From assembly GCA_003223995.1 (NCBI GenBank), contig QHYA01000186.1:1-18387 (forward strand): DNA of 18,387 bases. The letters run 5' to 3'. The translations under genes were made by a program, and so were the position numbers. Origin of the DNA: Acidobacteriota bacterium (lineage in GTDB: Bacteria > Acidobacteriota > Polarisedimenticolia > QHYA01). Under the pieces are notes generated by a model. The model did no database searches, was not told the DNA's origin, and saw only the letters and a list, made by a program, of their open reading frames with translations. Positions 1-7,891 of the stretch are shown here, in pieces. Every line of letters starts with the position of its first letter. Within the stretch, counting starts at the first letter, position 1.

Positions 1-398
1 AGGTAGGCCGTGAGCCAGCCGGCTGCCAGAGCCACGAGCAGGAAGGCACCAACGCCGGCGAGTGTCCGGACAGCCAGGTCGAGCCCGGCGGACCGGGACC
101 TGCGAGAGCCCGTCCTTCCGGCCTGCCCGGCCGCTCCGGCCCGGCTTCGCGCATCGCCTCGAAAGGCCACCACGGCGCCAAAGAGTGCGGCCAGCAGGAT
201 CGACGCCGTGCCGGCAAGAGGATGCTGGCACCAGGGGCAGTGGACTGCGGACCTCTGGCTGTGGATGTTGCAGTGCTGCGTAAGCCCGGCCCAGGGCCAG
301 CCGCAGCCGCAGTCGAACAGGACGTTGCAGTAGGGCAGCACCAGCACCGCCGCGACAGCCAGCGTCGCCGAGGCGGCGGCGACTCCTCGCGCCTTCAT
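1..398 (-). CDS. Cys-rich small membrane protein, 3' end cut by window edge
   Basis: An open frame starts at ATG 398 and runs off the left edge after 132 codons. A good ribosome-binding site (GGGGGAGG) lies 7 nt upstream of the start. Residues about 6–24 form an N-terminal hydrophobic segment. A cysteine cluster follows: C24, C30, C32, C43, C54 and C57, including a CGCGWPW stretch and a CPWC motif. A second hydrophobic segment spans about 62–80, then an Arg/Gly-rich loop, then a third hydrophobic segment from about 110 to the edge. The paired Cys residues suggest metal binding or a redox role at the membrane, but this is inference; I do not recognise a named family. It lies 77 nt downstream of the secreted-protein gene on the same strand, so it may be the last gene of the ubiD-led operon. 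Confidence 0.7.
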   Translation of the reverse strand, partial: MKARGVAAASATLAVAAVLVLPYCNVLFDCGCGWPWAGLTQHCNIHSQRSAVHCPWCQHPLAGTASILLAALFGAVVAFRGDARSRAGAAGQAGRTGSRRSRSAGLDLAVRTLAGVGAFLLVALAAGWLTAY

Positions 399-475
399 CA
401 ATCCGCCTCCCCCGGCGTTCCGACGCGCCGAGCATCAAGAGCGGTGGGCGGCACGAGGCTCATCGACGCGGGCGG

Positions 476-1096
476 CTACTTCTTCCAGGGAAGCTTGAAT
501 CGGAACTCGAACTTGAGGTCCTCGAAGACCGCGTCGAAATCCCGCGATGCCTTCTCGTACGAATCCGCCGGCGCTTCCAGCCGCAGGTAGTACTTGTCCT
601 TGCCCCGGTTGAAGCAGAGCGTGCGCAGCACGGCCAGCGGCTCGCTTCCTTTCCCCTCCCGCACCGCCAGCAGCACCCCCGCCTGCCGCTCGCGCGACTC
701 CATCAGGATGTGCACGTGCGGGTCCTCGGCGGCCTTCGCGCGGAGCGCCTTCATCTCATCGTCAAGAGGACGGGCGCTTCCGGGAGAGACGAGTACCCGG
801 AGGATGACGCCGGGCAGGCTGGCATGCTGGAGCTCCTGGAAGTCTTCTTCGGGCGTCCCGGTCAGCTTCCAGCGGCCCAAAGGAAAGTAATAACGATGGA
901 CGAAGTTGACGACGAACCCCTCTCGCACCTCGACGGGAGGCCCGCCGTGGCTCTCGCCTTGCCCGGCTTCCCCCTTTCCGCTAGATCCGGCCGAGCGGGC
1001 CTGCAAGGTTCCGACGGCCCCGACCAGAACAAGGGCCACCGCTGCGGCCAGCAGGGTCGCGGGGCTCCTCAGCGGCCTCATGGGCTTGCTGCTCAT
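476..1096 (-). CDS. Secreted protein of unknown function, possible PsbP/Mog1-like fold
   Basis: A 206-residue protein with an N-terminal signal sequence: basic start, then an Ala/Val/Leu-rich core at about residues 14–32. The mature part has an amphipathic strand pattern: a YFPLGRWKL segment, a LRVLVSP strand, and a C-terminal KYYLRLEAP segment followed by a helix ending in FEDLKFEF. This resembles the layout of PsbP/Mog1/DcrB-type domains; it is a fold guess, not a match. The C-terminal part echoes the upstream neighbour (YxxxxAP, then KAxxxFxA), suggesting an old duplication. I chose ATG 1096 because AGGTGG lies 5 nt upstream. An in-frame GTG at 1105 and an ATG at 1081 are alternatives. The start sits at the end of a 14-bp tandem repeat. 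Confidence 0.75.
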   Translation of the reverse strand: MSSKPMRPLRSPATLLAAAVALVLVGAVGTLQARSAGSSGKGEAGQGESHGGPPVEVREGFVVNFVHRYYFPLGRWKLTGTPEEDFQELQHASLPGVILRVLVSPGSARPLDDEMKALRAKAAEDPHVHILMESRERQAGVLLAVREGKGSEPLAVLRTLCFNRGKDKYYLRLEAPADSYEKASRDFDAVFEDLKFEFRFKLPWKK

Positions 1097-1124
1097 CAGA
1101 TCCACCTCATCAGATCCACCTCAT
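1094..1124 (-). repeat. 14-bp tandem repeat carrying SD and ATG
   Basis: On the minus strand the unit ATGAGGTGGATCTG occurs twice in tandem and is followed by ATGAG, the start of the next gene. Each unit contains an ATG, a Shine-Dalgarno-like AGGTGG, and ends so that TGA overlaps the next ATG (TGATG). The first two ATGs (1124 and 1110) each open a four-codon frame, Met-Arg-Trp-Ile-stop, that ends on the next start codon. The third ATG (1096) opens the 206-residue secreted protein. Confidence 0.85.
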
Positions 1125-1137
1125 CCGGTGCAGCCCA

Positions 1138-1752
1138 TCATGGCCGGACGGTCCGGCCCCGGTCCGCGGGCGGGGGCGAGCCAGCCCCGTGTGAGATGTT
1201 GAGCCCCGCGAGCGCCGCCGAGAACTGCGCGTCGGCCTTGTCGAAGAGGTTCGAGGGCGCCTTGACGATGAAATACCAGATGTCGCCTCCATGCAGCAGA
1301 CCGACCATGTGAAGGGAGATCTTCTGCCGCGGATCGGTGGGGCCCTTGTTCGAAACCGCGAAAGCTTCGGCGCCCATCATCCCCGCCTTGGAGACCGGTC
1401 CCGCTCTGTTCACGAGGTTGCTGGCAGCCTTCAGTCCCGTCTCCACATAGGCGCGGACGACGTTCTGGTTCCGCGGCTGGTCCCAGTGCGCCATCGACAT
1501 CTGGATCTGGGCGGAGAGATCGAGGTTGTCGAGGGTGAGGCTGCCTCCGGCCGGCATCCGGAGGATCCACTCCTTCGGCAGGGTCATTCTCAGCTCGACG
1601 CCCGCAACCTTGAGCACCCCTTCCTCGAGACTCACCTTGCCGGGAGCGAAGACATCATCCGCCGGATCGGCAGCTTCCGGGTGAGCCGGACGGGCCCGGC
1701 TCGAGCCCAGCGCCGCGAGCAGGAGGACAGAGCAGGCCAGCAGCGCCCTCAC
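1138..1752 (-). CDS. Secreted protein of unknown function, paralogue-like to its downstream neighbour
   Basis: A 204-residue protein with a short signal peptide (residues 1 to about 20, Ala/Leu-rich) and no lipobox Cys that I can place confidently. The mature region contains an LPKEWILRMP segment, an IQMSMAHW strand, a helix, and a C-terminal WYFIVKAP segment followed by a KADAQFSAALAGLNI helix. This order resembles the next gene downstream and the PsbP/Mog1-like layout. The start is GTG 1752, whose GTGA overlaps the stop of ubiD by 4 nt. AAGGAG sits 8 nt upstream inside ubiD, so translational coupling is likely. Function unknown; export to the periplasm is inferred from the signal peptide. 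Confidence 0.75.
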   Translation of the reverse strand: MRALLACSVLLLAALGSSRARPAHPEAADPADDVFAPGKVSLEEGVLKVAGVELRMTLPKEWILRMPAGGSLTLDNLDLSAQIQMSMAHWDQPRNQNVVRAYVETGLKAASNLVNRAGPVSKAGMMGAEAFAVSNKGPTDPRQKISLHMVGLLHGGDIWYFIVKAPSNLFDKADAQFSAALAGLNISHGAGSPPPADRGRTVRP

Positions 1753-3191
1753 AGGCCGTACTCCTTCCACCGCCGGCTGACCTTCTCGACGACCTGCGGG
1801 GACATCCGGATTTCGTCCGGCCATGGCCGGTTGAACCCCTCCGACGGCCACTTCCGGGTCGCGTCGACGCCCATCTTGCTTCCAAAGTTCTCCAGCCTCG
1901 CAGAATGGTCGAGCTGGTCCACCGGCCCGAGGACGAACTGGGTGTCCCGTTCGGGATCGATGTGGTTGAGGGCCTTCCAGGCGACTTCCTGCGGGTCGTG
2001 GACGTTCACGTCCTCGTCCACGACGATGATCACCTTGGAGAACATCATCTGCCCGAGCCCCCAGATCGCGTTCATGATCTTCCTCGCGTGGCCAGGATAA
2101 CGCTTCCGGATCGAAACGACTACGAGGTTGTGGAAGATCCCGGCCCAGGGCAGCTCGATGTCCACGATCTCGGGCAGTTGCTTGCGGATCACCGGCAGGA
2201 AGATCCGCTCGACCGCCTTGCCCATGTGGCAGTCCTCCATCGGAGGGCGGCCGACGATCGTCGTCTGGTAGATGGGATCCCGCCGGTAAGTGACGGCGGT
2301 GAGATGGAAGACCGGGAACTCTCCTTCGAGCGAATAGAACCCGGTGTGATCTCCGAACGGCCCCTCGAGGCGGCGCTCGTGCGGCTCGACGTACCCCTCG
2401 AGGACGATCTCCGCCGATGCCGGCGCCTCGAGGTCCACCGTGCGGCACTTCACCATGTCCACGGGCTTTCTGCGGATGAAGCCGGCGAAGATCATCTCGT
2501 CGATGTCATCGGGGAGCGGGACGATCGCGGAGAAGACCGTCGCCGGATCCGCACCGATGGCGATGCAGACCTCGATGCGCTGCCTCTTCGCCTCGCCTTC
2601 GCGATAGTGCCACGCGCCGTGCTTGTGGATCTGCCAGTGCATTCCGAGCGTGCGCTCGTCGAAGACCTGAAGCCGGTACATCCCGCAGTTGCGGCGGGCT
2701 GTCAGCGGATTACGTGTGAAAACGCAGCCCATCGTGATATACCGGCCGGCATCGGCCGGCCAGCACTTGATGATCGGAAACGCGGCAAGAGACGGAGCGG
2801 AGGTCTCGACCACCTCCTGGCAGGGCCCCGACGAGACGGTTCGCGGGAAGAAGGATGCGAGATCGGCGAGCCGAGGAAGCATCCTGATCTTGTCGAGAAG
2901 GCCCTCGGGCGCCTTCAGCTCCAGAAGCTCGGAGACGCGCTGGGCGAGATCATCCAGCGTGGGGGTCTCGAGGGCGATATTGGTCCGCCGGGAAGAACCG
3001 AACGCGTTGATCAGCAACGGGATGCCAGAACCCTGCACGTTCTCGAACAGCAGCGCCGGGCCGAACTGCTTCGAAACCCTGTCGGTGATCTCGGCGATCT
3101 CCAGCTCCGGATCGACGGGGACCTTGATCCGCCGCAACTCTCCTTCGCTTTCGAGCCTGTCGATGAACTCGCGCAGATCTCGGTAGGCCAA
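1749..3191 (-). CDS. ubiD: UbiD-family prenylated-FMN-dependent decarboxylase
   Basis: A 480-residue protein of the UbiD family, close to the E. coli UbiD length. UbiD enzymes use prenylated FMN to decarboxylate aromatic or alpha,beta-unsaturated acids; the classic role is 4-hydroxy-3-polyprenylbenzoate decarboxylation in quinone synthesis. Visible hallmarks are the ADAGRYITMGCVFTRNP segment (Arg about 150, cofactor region) and HERRLEGPFGDHTGFYS (about 271–287), which holds the conserved Glu residues of the active site. The start is TTG 3191 with GGGAGG 9 nt upstream; the N-terminus AYRDLREFIDRLESEGEL is typical of the family. No ubiX partner, which makes the cofactor, is present in the window. 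The real substrate cannot be told from sequence. It is the first gene of a minus-strand operon with two secreted proteins. Confidence 0.93.
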   Translation of the reverse strand: MAYRDLREFIDRLESEGELRRIKVPVDPELEIAEITDRVSKQFGPALLFENVQGSGIPLLINAFGSSRRTNIALETPTLDDLAQRVSELLELKAPEGLLDKIRMLPRLADLASFFPRTVSSGPCQEVVETSAPSLAAFPIIKCWPADAGRYITMGCVFTRNPLTARRNCGMYRLQVFDERTLGMHWQIHKHGAWHYREGEAKRQRIEVCIAIGADPATVFSAIVPLPDDIDEMIFAGFIRRKPVDMVKCRTVDLEAPASAEIVLEGYVEPHERRLEGPFGDHTGFYSLEGEFPVFHLTAVTYRRDPIYQTTIVGRPPMEDCHMGKAVERIFLPVIRKQLPEIVDIELPWAGIFHNLVVVSIRKRYPGHARKIMNAIWGLGQMMFSKVIIVVDEDVNVHDPQEVAWKALNHIDPERDTQFVLGPVDQLDHSARLENFGSKMGVDATRKWPSEGFNRPWPDEIRMSPQVVEKVSRRWKEYGL

Positions 3192-3221
3192 AGGAAGCTG
3201 CCTCCCGCCCAGCCCGGTCTG

Positions 3222-3248
3222 GCATTATTCACAATGCAGCTTTGCTGC
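3222..3248. promoter_or_regulatory. Two adjacent dyads upstream of ubiD (possible operator)
   Basis: GCATTATTCACAATGC is a 5-bp inverted repeat around a 6-nt centre. It abuts GCAGCTTTGCTGC, a perfect 5-bp stem with a 3-nt loop. On the minus strand the first dyad overlaps an AT-rich AATAAT that could be the ubiD -10 element, about 30 nt before the TTG start. This could be an operator or a 5' mRNA structure. No regulator gene is adjacent. Confidence 0.35.
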
Positions 3249-3375
3249 GTCTACCCGCCCTGCCGGGTGTCCTCGGGGCTTGGCGGGCAAGGGTAGCATC
3301 GGCCCGCCGGAGGAGGCAAAACGGCGGCCCTTGCCTTGGCTTGCTCCCCTTGCGGGGCGCTCCTGCGGGGTGCCC

Positions 3376-3404
3376 TTGCCCGAACTCCGCCCGGACTGTA
3401 TGAT
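3376..3404 (+). promoter_or_regulatory. Sigma70-like promoter for the zinc-ribbon gene
   Basis: TTGCCC (3376–3381), a 17-nt spacer, then TATGAT (3399–3404). Both hexamers match consensus at most positions and the spacing is ideal. Transcription would begin near 3411, leaving an untranslated leader of about 80 nt before the ATG at 3493. Confidence 0.5.
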
Positions 3405-3492
3405 TACCTCATCTCGAGACCGCCCGGATGAATCTCGCTCGCAGCTTCGGGTCCTTCTTTCTTCAACCCAACTCTCTCTGACAGGATTGGAC

Positions 3493-3876
3493 ATGGAATT
3501 TCAGGACAAGAATCTCACCTGCTCCGATTGTGGCTCGCAGTTCGTCTTCACGGCGGGAGAGCAGAAGTTCTATCAGGAAAAAGGATTCGGCCACGAACCG
3601 AAGCGGTGCAAGGAGTGCCGCTCCAAGCGAAAAGGGAGCCAACCGGGGGGTGCTTCCGAGCACAGCAGCTTCGAGCGCGGCGTCGGAACGAGGGCCGGCT
3701 TCGACAATCCTGGACGGGGTTCGCGGGGGGATGGACGGGCCGGAGGCGAATACTTCTCAGCGACCTGCTCCAACTGCGGCGGGCCGGCGCGGCTCAGTTT
3801 CAAGCCTTCGATGGACCGTCCGGTCTTCTGCCGGTCCTGCTACCAGGCGAGAACCGGTATGGGCGGAGCCCGGTAG
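3493..3876 (+). CDS. Two-ribbon zinc protein (zinc-ribbon domain plus CxxC…CxxC)
   Basis: A 127-residue protein with two predicted zinc ribbons. The first has C10/C13 and C39/C42 around an FVFTAGEQKFYQEKGF core, the hallmark of the 'probable zinc-ribbon' family. The second has C92/C95 and C113/C116. Between them (about 48–90) is a Gly/Arg/Ser-rich linker with RGG-like character, suggesting a flexible nucleic-acid-binding segment; that is inference. The start is ATG 3493, because members of the family begin a few residues before the first Cys pair. Only a weak site (AGGA) precedes it. Molecular function is not established; nucleic-acid or protein binding is plausible. Confidence 0.85.
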   Translation: MEFQDKNLTCSDCGSQFVFTAGEQKFYQEKGFGHEPKRCKECRSKRKGSQPGGASEHSSFERGVGTRAGFDNPGRGSRGDGRAGGEYFSATCSNCGGPARLSFKPSMDRPVFCRSCYQARTGMGGAR

Positions 3877-4005
3877 CTGCGCTCGCGCGGTCTGCTTTTG
3901 GATGCGTGACTTCCGGCAGTCCCCCTCTCAAGAAGGCCAAGGGTCGCAGGGCAATCGGCCCCTGATCCCTTCGAGCCGCTCCAGGGTGATGAGGACCCCC
4001 CAGGG

Positions 4006-5385
4006 ATGAAAGCTCCTGACGACGACCTGTCCCGGCTGGTGCGCGAGCTGAACGCTTCGGTTGGGAGGCAGCCGGCGCCGGAGACATCGGGCTCCGAGCA
4101 AGAAGAGGCTTCCCCGCCTGCTCTCTCCGCACTTGCTCCGGCGGCCCCGGTCCGGCCCAGCTCCACGGGGCCTCTCGCCCAGCCAGGCCTACCAAGAACG
4201 GCGCAGTCCTTGCCGAAGGATCCGGCGGCCGATCCGGACGGCGCGCCGCCCGGTCCAGGCCCCGCCGCTGCATCGCCATCCTTGGAAGAAACGGGCTCGT
4301 CCGTGTTCGTCATCGACTCTCTCCGGCCAAGCTCGGAACGTCTCGATGGGATCCTGACGCGGGCCGTCAGGCTGCGCGCCTCCGACGTGCTGCTCGTCGC
4401 CGGCTTCCCGCCCACCGCCCGGGTCCACGGCGAGCTGCAATCGCTCGGAGATGAAGCGCTGACCCCGGCCGACACACGGGCGCTCTCGCTGCTGCTGCTC
4501 GACGACGCGCGCTACAAGGAGTTCCAGCGGGAGCGAGCGGTCGATTTCTCCTTCGAGAGAGCGGGCGGGCGGTTCCGCTGCGACCTGCACCATCAAAGAG
4601 GCTCGGTCGCCCTGGCGCTCAGGTGGCTGCCGCGCGCGGTTCCTTCCCTGGATGACCTCAACCTTCCCCCGGTGATCCGCCGCTTCACGCAGATCTCGCG
4701 GGGTCTCGTGCTGTTCGTCGGGCCGACAGGATGCGGGAAGTCGACCTCGCTGGCGGCCCTCGTGGAGATCATCAACCGCACCCGCACATGCCACATCGTC
4801 ACCATCGAGGACCCCATCGAGTACCGCCACCGCGCCGGCCGCTCCGTCGTCGAGCAGATCGAGATCGGCCGCGACGCCGTGTCATTCGCTCGGGCCCTGC
4901 GCCATTGCCTCCGTCAGGATCCCGACGTCATCCTGGTGGGCGAGATGCGGGATCTCGAGACGATCGCCACGGCGCTGACGGCGGCGGAGACCGGGCATCT
5001 CGTCTTCTCCACATTGCACACGGGGGACGCGGCGCAGACCGTGGACAGGATCATCGACGCCTTTCCCGAGCAGCAGCAGAACCAGATCCGCCAGCAGCTC
5101 TCCCTGTGCCTGGCGGGGATCGTCGTTCAGAACCTCGTTCCCACGGTGGACGGACGCGGGCGCGTTCCCGCCTGCGAGATCCTCATCGCCAACGACGCGA
5201 TCCGCAACCTCATCCGGACCGCAAAGAATCACCAGATCTACTCACACCTGACCATGGGCAGGAAAGAGGGGATGATGGCGATGGAGGAGGCTCTCGCGGA
5301 GCTGCACCGGTCCGGGCGGATCAGCTTCGAGGAGGCGCTCCTGCGGGCAGCGCACGTGGAGGAGTTCAAGAAGATCTTGGGTTAA
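4006..5385 (+). CDS. pilT: PilT-type twitching motility ATPase
   Basis: A 459-residue GspE/PilT-superfamily ATPase, which normally powers type IV pilus retraction as a cytoplasmic hexamer. The N-terminal ~100 residues are Pro/Ala/Ser/Glu-rich and look disordered; classical PilT lacks this and is about 345 residues. The PAS-like N-domain follows (about 107–225). Then come Walker A GPTGCGKST (239–247), the Asp box TIEDPIEYRH (about 266–275), Walker B ILVGEMRD (309–316) and the His box HLVFSTLHTGDA (331–342). The C-terminal AIRNLIRTAK motif is the PilT/PilU signature. GAGGA lies 10 nt before the ATG. No other pil genes are nearby, so it is a stand-alone locus; PilU-like or other secretion-type roles are possible. 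Confidence 0.92.
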   Translation: MKAPDDDLSRLVRELNASVGRQPAPETSGSEQEEASPPALSALAPAAPVRPSSTGPLAQPGLPRTAQSLPKDPAADPDGAPPGPGPAAASPSLEETGSSVFVIDSLRPSSERLDGILTRAVRLRASDVLLVAGFPPTARVHGELQSLGDEALTPADTRALSLLLLDDARYKEFQRERAVDFSFERAGGRFRCDLHHQRGSVALALRWLPRAVPSLDDLNLPPVIRRFTQISRGLVLFVGPTGCGKSTSLAALVEIINRTRTCHIVTIEDPIEYRHRAGRSVVEQIEIGRDAVSFARALRHCLRQDPDVILVGEMRDLETIATALTAAETGHLVFSTLHTGDAAQTVDRIIDAFPEQQQNQIRQQLSLCLAGIVVQNLVPTVDGRGRVPACEILIANDAIRNLIRTAKNHQIYSHLTMGRKEGMMAMEEALAELHRSGRISFEEALLRAAHVEEFKKILG

Positions 5386-5433
5386 GCCTGCCTGCGGCCT
5401 CGACGGGACGAGATACTTCGAGACCGGACACTC

Positions 5434-7887
5434 TCACCTTCTCGGGGCTGCAGGCGCCAAGCCTCCGTAGCTGCTGCGCGGATCCCTGCAAGGCAGGCGT
5501 TCGCCGGTGACGCCAGCCGGGTCCATGCCTAGACCGACAAGACCGATGATGATCCCGGCCAGAGCCGTCAGGCAGAGACCCTCCCTGCCCAGCGGCATCC
5601 GGTAGACCATCTCGACCCGGTGCACCCCGGGCGGCACGAGCACCGCCATGTGCAGCGCGTCGGCAAGGAAGACCTCAGCGGGATTCCCGTCCACTGTGGC
5701 GGTCCAACCGTTTCGAAGAATGGCCGAGTGGACCAGGACGGCTCCGAGGAGGGTCTGGACCGTTGCCGCGATCCGGTCCTCCGTCAATCGCAGATCGACG
5801 ATCCTCGCGCCGGCCGAAGGGGGGCGGTCGTCCCCCGCCGTCCGGTCCGGTGGATCGGGTCCTCCCTGCAGGACCGGGCGGTCTGCGTCCGCCGCCAGAG
5901 CCTCGAGGCTCCCGAGCATGTCGGCGGAGCGGCTCCATCGCTCGCTGACCCATACGCGCGGAAACGGATCGGACAGCTTGTAGATCCAGACACCGAGCGC
6001 CGGCGGAAGCCTCTCTCGCCGGGCCATCGAGACGAGCCCCGTCGCCGCCTCTTCCGCTCCTTGATCGCTCGATGGCGAGCTGCCCGGAGCGGCGGGCCTC
6101 AGCGAGACAAGCCACTCGATCCCCCAGGTCTGAAAGACCCTCAGCACTCCCCGGCCGGCCACCCCCGCCGCCGGCCTGTCTCCGAGCAGGTGCTCGAGTG
6201 TGGGCAGTCCCCTGGCCATGACCTCGCGGTGCAGCCAGGGATCGAACACGCCGATGTCAGGGGCCACCGGGTAAGCGAGTCCTTCCAGGATCCCCGTCAA
6301 GGGAGCCAGGCGCCGCACCTGCTCGAGGACCAGGACGTATGGAGGCAGGGCGGGGCCGTCCACGGTGGGGCCCGCCGACTCGAGGTAGAACGGGCTGCAG
6401 CAGGCGACGCTCGTGCCCGGATCCAGCCTCCTCCGAAGGAGAGCGCCGGGGTCCCGGAACGGCTCTCCCGGGGCCGCCAGCAGCGAGGTGGTCGCCGAGA
6501 GGGTCCCCTCCGCGCACGCGCAAGCGAGCAGCAGCCAGTGCCTGCGCGCCGCGGCGCGGGGCCAGGGAATCGCCCCGACGAGGGCGCAGACCGCCAACAC
6601 GCCGCATCCGAGCAGCACCTGCCGGCCGAGCAGAGCCGGGTCTGTCACGAGCCAACGCGCGGCGCTCCCCGCCGAGGCGACGGTCCCCAGAGCCGCGAAG
6701 AGAGCCAGCACCGAGACCGTCCCGAGAACCCATCGCTGGGGTGGCTTCCGCCCCCATGCAAGCCGGAGCCCCCGAGCCGCGAGGAGGATGGCGGCCAGGT
6801 AGGCAGGCAGCAGCAGTTTCTCCGGAAAGTGAGCGTGGGCGAGCGACCAGAGTTGCTCCGCTCCCGGGATCGCGTCTCCGTGCGCCAGGACGGTCATCAC
6901 GACCAGCGTGCCGGCCAGAGCGATATCCGTCCGGCGCCGACAGGACCGGGCGGCGCAGAGCAGGCCGACCAGGACGCTGCCACCCAGGTAGAGGCTGGAG
7001 GTGTAGAGCCCTTCCGTGAGCCTGTGGATCGCGGCCGCCGGTGCGCCTGCGGCGCCGGGAACGCCGAGGGCGTTCGGCGCCACCAGCTCGATCCAGCGCC
7101 AGCCCAGCGATGTTCCGGCGGACCAGGTCGCGAGAACGGCCCGGGAGGACTCTCGGAGAGCCCCCAGGGCCGGCAGCAGAAAGGCCCCAGAGAGCATCCC
7201 TCCCGTCGCCCCGGCAGCCAGGAGGACAGCCAAACGCTTCCACCTTTCGGCTGCTCGCGCTCTCGCCAGGCACAAGGCGACCGCCAGCGCCCCCGCGGAG
7301 ATGACGAAGGGCGGGTCCGGGAAAAGAGCCATGTACGCCACACCGAGGGCTGCGAAGATGAACGAGGCGGCCGTCTTGCGCCGCGCGAGCAGCGCTCCGC
7401 CCAAGGCGACGAGAGGAAGACCGACCGGGGGGACCTCGCGGATGTTCCAGCCGGAGAGCACCGGTCCGCAGGAGGCGTAGGCCACAGCGGCCCATCCCGA
7501 AAGGATCCGGCCGATACCAAGCGAGCGGGCGAGCAGGTACACCGCGCCGCTGGCTGCGAGACTGTGCAGGAAGCTGTCCCAGGCGAAGGCGGTGAAATGG
7601 TCGAAGATGAAGGCATACAGAAGCGTGCCGGGGTCCGCGATCTGGGCGGAGGGATGGGCCCACAGGGGCATGCCCCCCATCAGCCGGTGGCTGAGGATCG
7701 GAAACCGTCCCTCGGCGATCGCTCTTGCCGCTTCGACTTTGTAAGGGAGAAGAAACGGCAGAAGGTCCCTCAGGAAGAAGACCTTCCCACCCGTGAGGGT
7801 CCGCCCCCACCAGATCGCCTGGATTCCTGCGACGGCAGCGAGCAGAACCGCCGATCGCCTGTGGGATCCGGCCGGCATGCGATGCAC
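5434..7887 (-). CDS. YfhO-like multi-spanning membrane protein
   Basis: An 817-residue integral membrane protein with an N-terminal half (about 10–490) of successive hydrophobic helices, then a mostly soluble region and a last helix near 770–790. Early features (FFLRDLLPFLLPYK and an MGGMPLWAHP segment) and the C-terminal domain (GWTATVDGNPAEVFLADALH, then VPPGVHRVEMVYR) match the bacterial YfhO family, which resembles GT-C glycosyltransferases. Some YfhO proteins act in lipid or teichoic-acid glycosylation; the substrate here is unknown. The start is GTG 7887 with GGAG 7 nt upstream; an ATG at 7878 is an alternative. It begins 4 nt after the broken Smr frame, suggesting the two were one transcription unit. 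The 3' end converges with pilT, 48 nt apart, without an obvious terminator. Confidence 0.82.
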   Translation of the reverse strand: MHRMPAGSHRRSAVLLAAVAGIQAIWWGRTLTGGKVFFLRDLLPFLLPYKVEAARAIAEGRFPILSHRLMGGMPLWAHPSAQIADPGTLLYAFIFDHFTAFAWDSFLHSLAASGAVYLLARSLGIGRILSGWAAVAYASCGPVLSGWNIREVPPVGLPLVALGGALLARRKTAASFIFAALGVAYMALFPDPPFVISAGALAVALCLARARAAERWKRLAVLLAAGATGGMLSGAFLLPALGALRESSRAVLATWSAGTSLGWRWIELVAPNALGVPGAAGAPAAAIHRLTEGLYTSSLYLGGSVLVGLLCAARSCRRRTDIALAGTLVVMTVLAHGDAIPGAEQLWSLAHAHFPEKLLLPAYLAAILLAARGLRLAWGRKPPQRWVLGTVSVLALFAALGTVASAGSAARWLVTDPALLGRQVLLGCGVLAVCALVGAIPWPRAAARRHWLLLACACAEGTLSATTSLLAAPGEPFRDPGALLRRRLDPGTSVACCSPFYLESAGPTVDGPALPPYVLVLEQVRRLAPLTGILEGLAYPVAPDIGVFDPWLHREVMARGLPTLEHLLGDRPAAGVAGRGVLRVFQTWGIEWLVSLRPAAPGSSPSSDQGAEEAATGLVSMARRERLPPALGVWIYKLSDPFPRVWVSERWSRSADMLGSLEALAADADRPVLQGGPDPPDRTAGDDRPPSAGARIVDLRLTEDRIAATVQTLLGAVLVHSAILRNGWTATVDGNPAEVFLADALHMAVLVPPGVHRVEMVYRMPLGREGLCLTALAGIIIGLVGLGMDPAGVTGERLPCRDPRSSYGGLAPAAPRR

Positions 7888-7891
7888 CGGA

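Larger units (their letters stand above)
3192..3492. other. Divergent intergenic region between ubiD and the zinc-ribbon gene
   Basis: About 300 bases without a convincing gene. It holds an interrupted palindrome GCATT-N6-AATGC (3222–3237) next to a second dyad GCAGC-TTT-GCTGC (3236–3248), both just upstream of ubiD. It also holds a 7-bp stem GGCGGGC…GCCCGCC (3282–3308) and several CCCTTGC copies (about 3329–3380), with one inverted copy near 3286–3292. A sigma70-like promoter reads rightward at 3376–3404. A TTG-initiated extension of the zinc-ribbon frame to 3280 is open, but looks non-coding. Confidence 0.6.

Noticed and set aside
1753..2448. Upstream in-frame extension of the secreted protein gene through ubiD
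   Set aside because: The extension is in a shadow frame of ubiD; the GTG at 1752 has a good ribosome site and is followed directly by a signal peptide.
1905..3296. A 463-codon plus-strand open frame opposite ubiD
   Set aside because: Composition (Asp/Arg/Leu/Val/His-rich) is typical of a reverse-complement shadow, and ubiD motifs occupy the other strand throughout.
3280..3492. TTG-initiated N-terminal extension of the zinc-ribbon protein
   Set aside because: It runs through the promoter and dyads, has no family similarity, and the family begins just before the first Cys pair.
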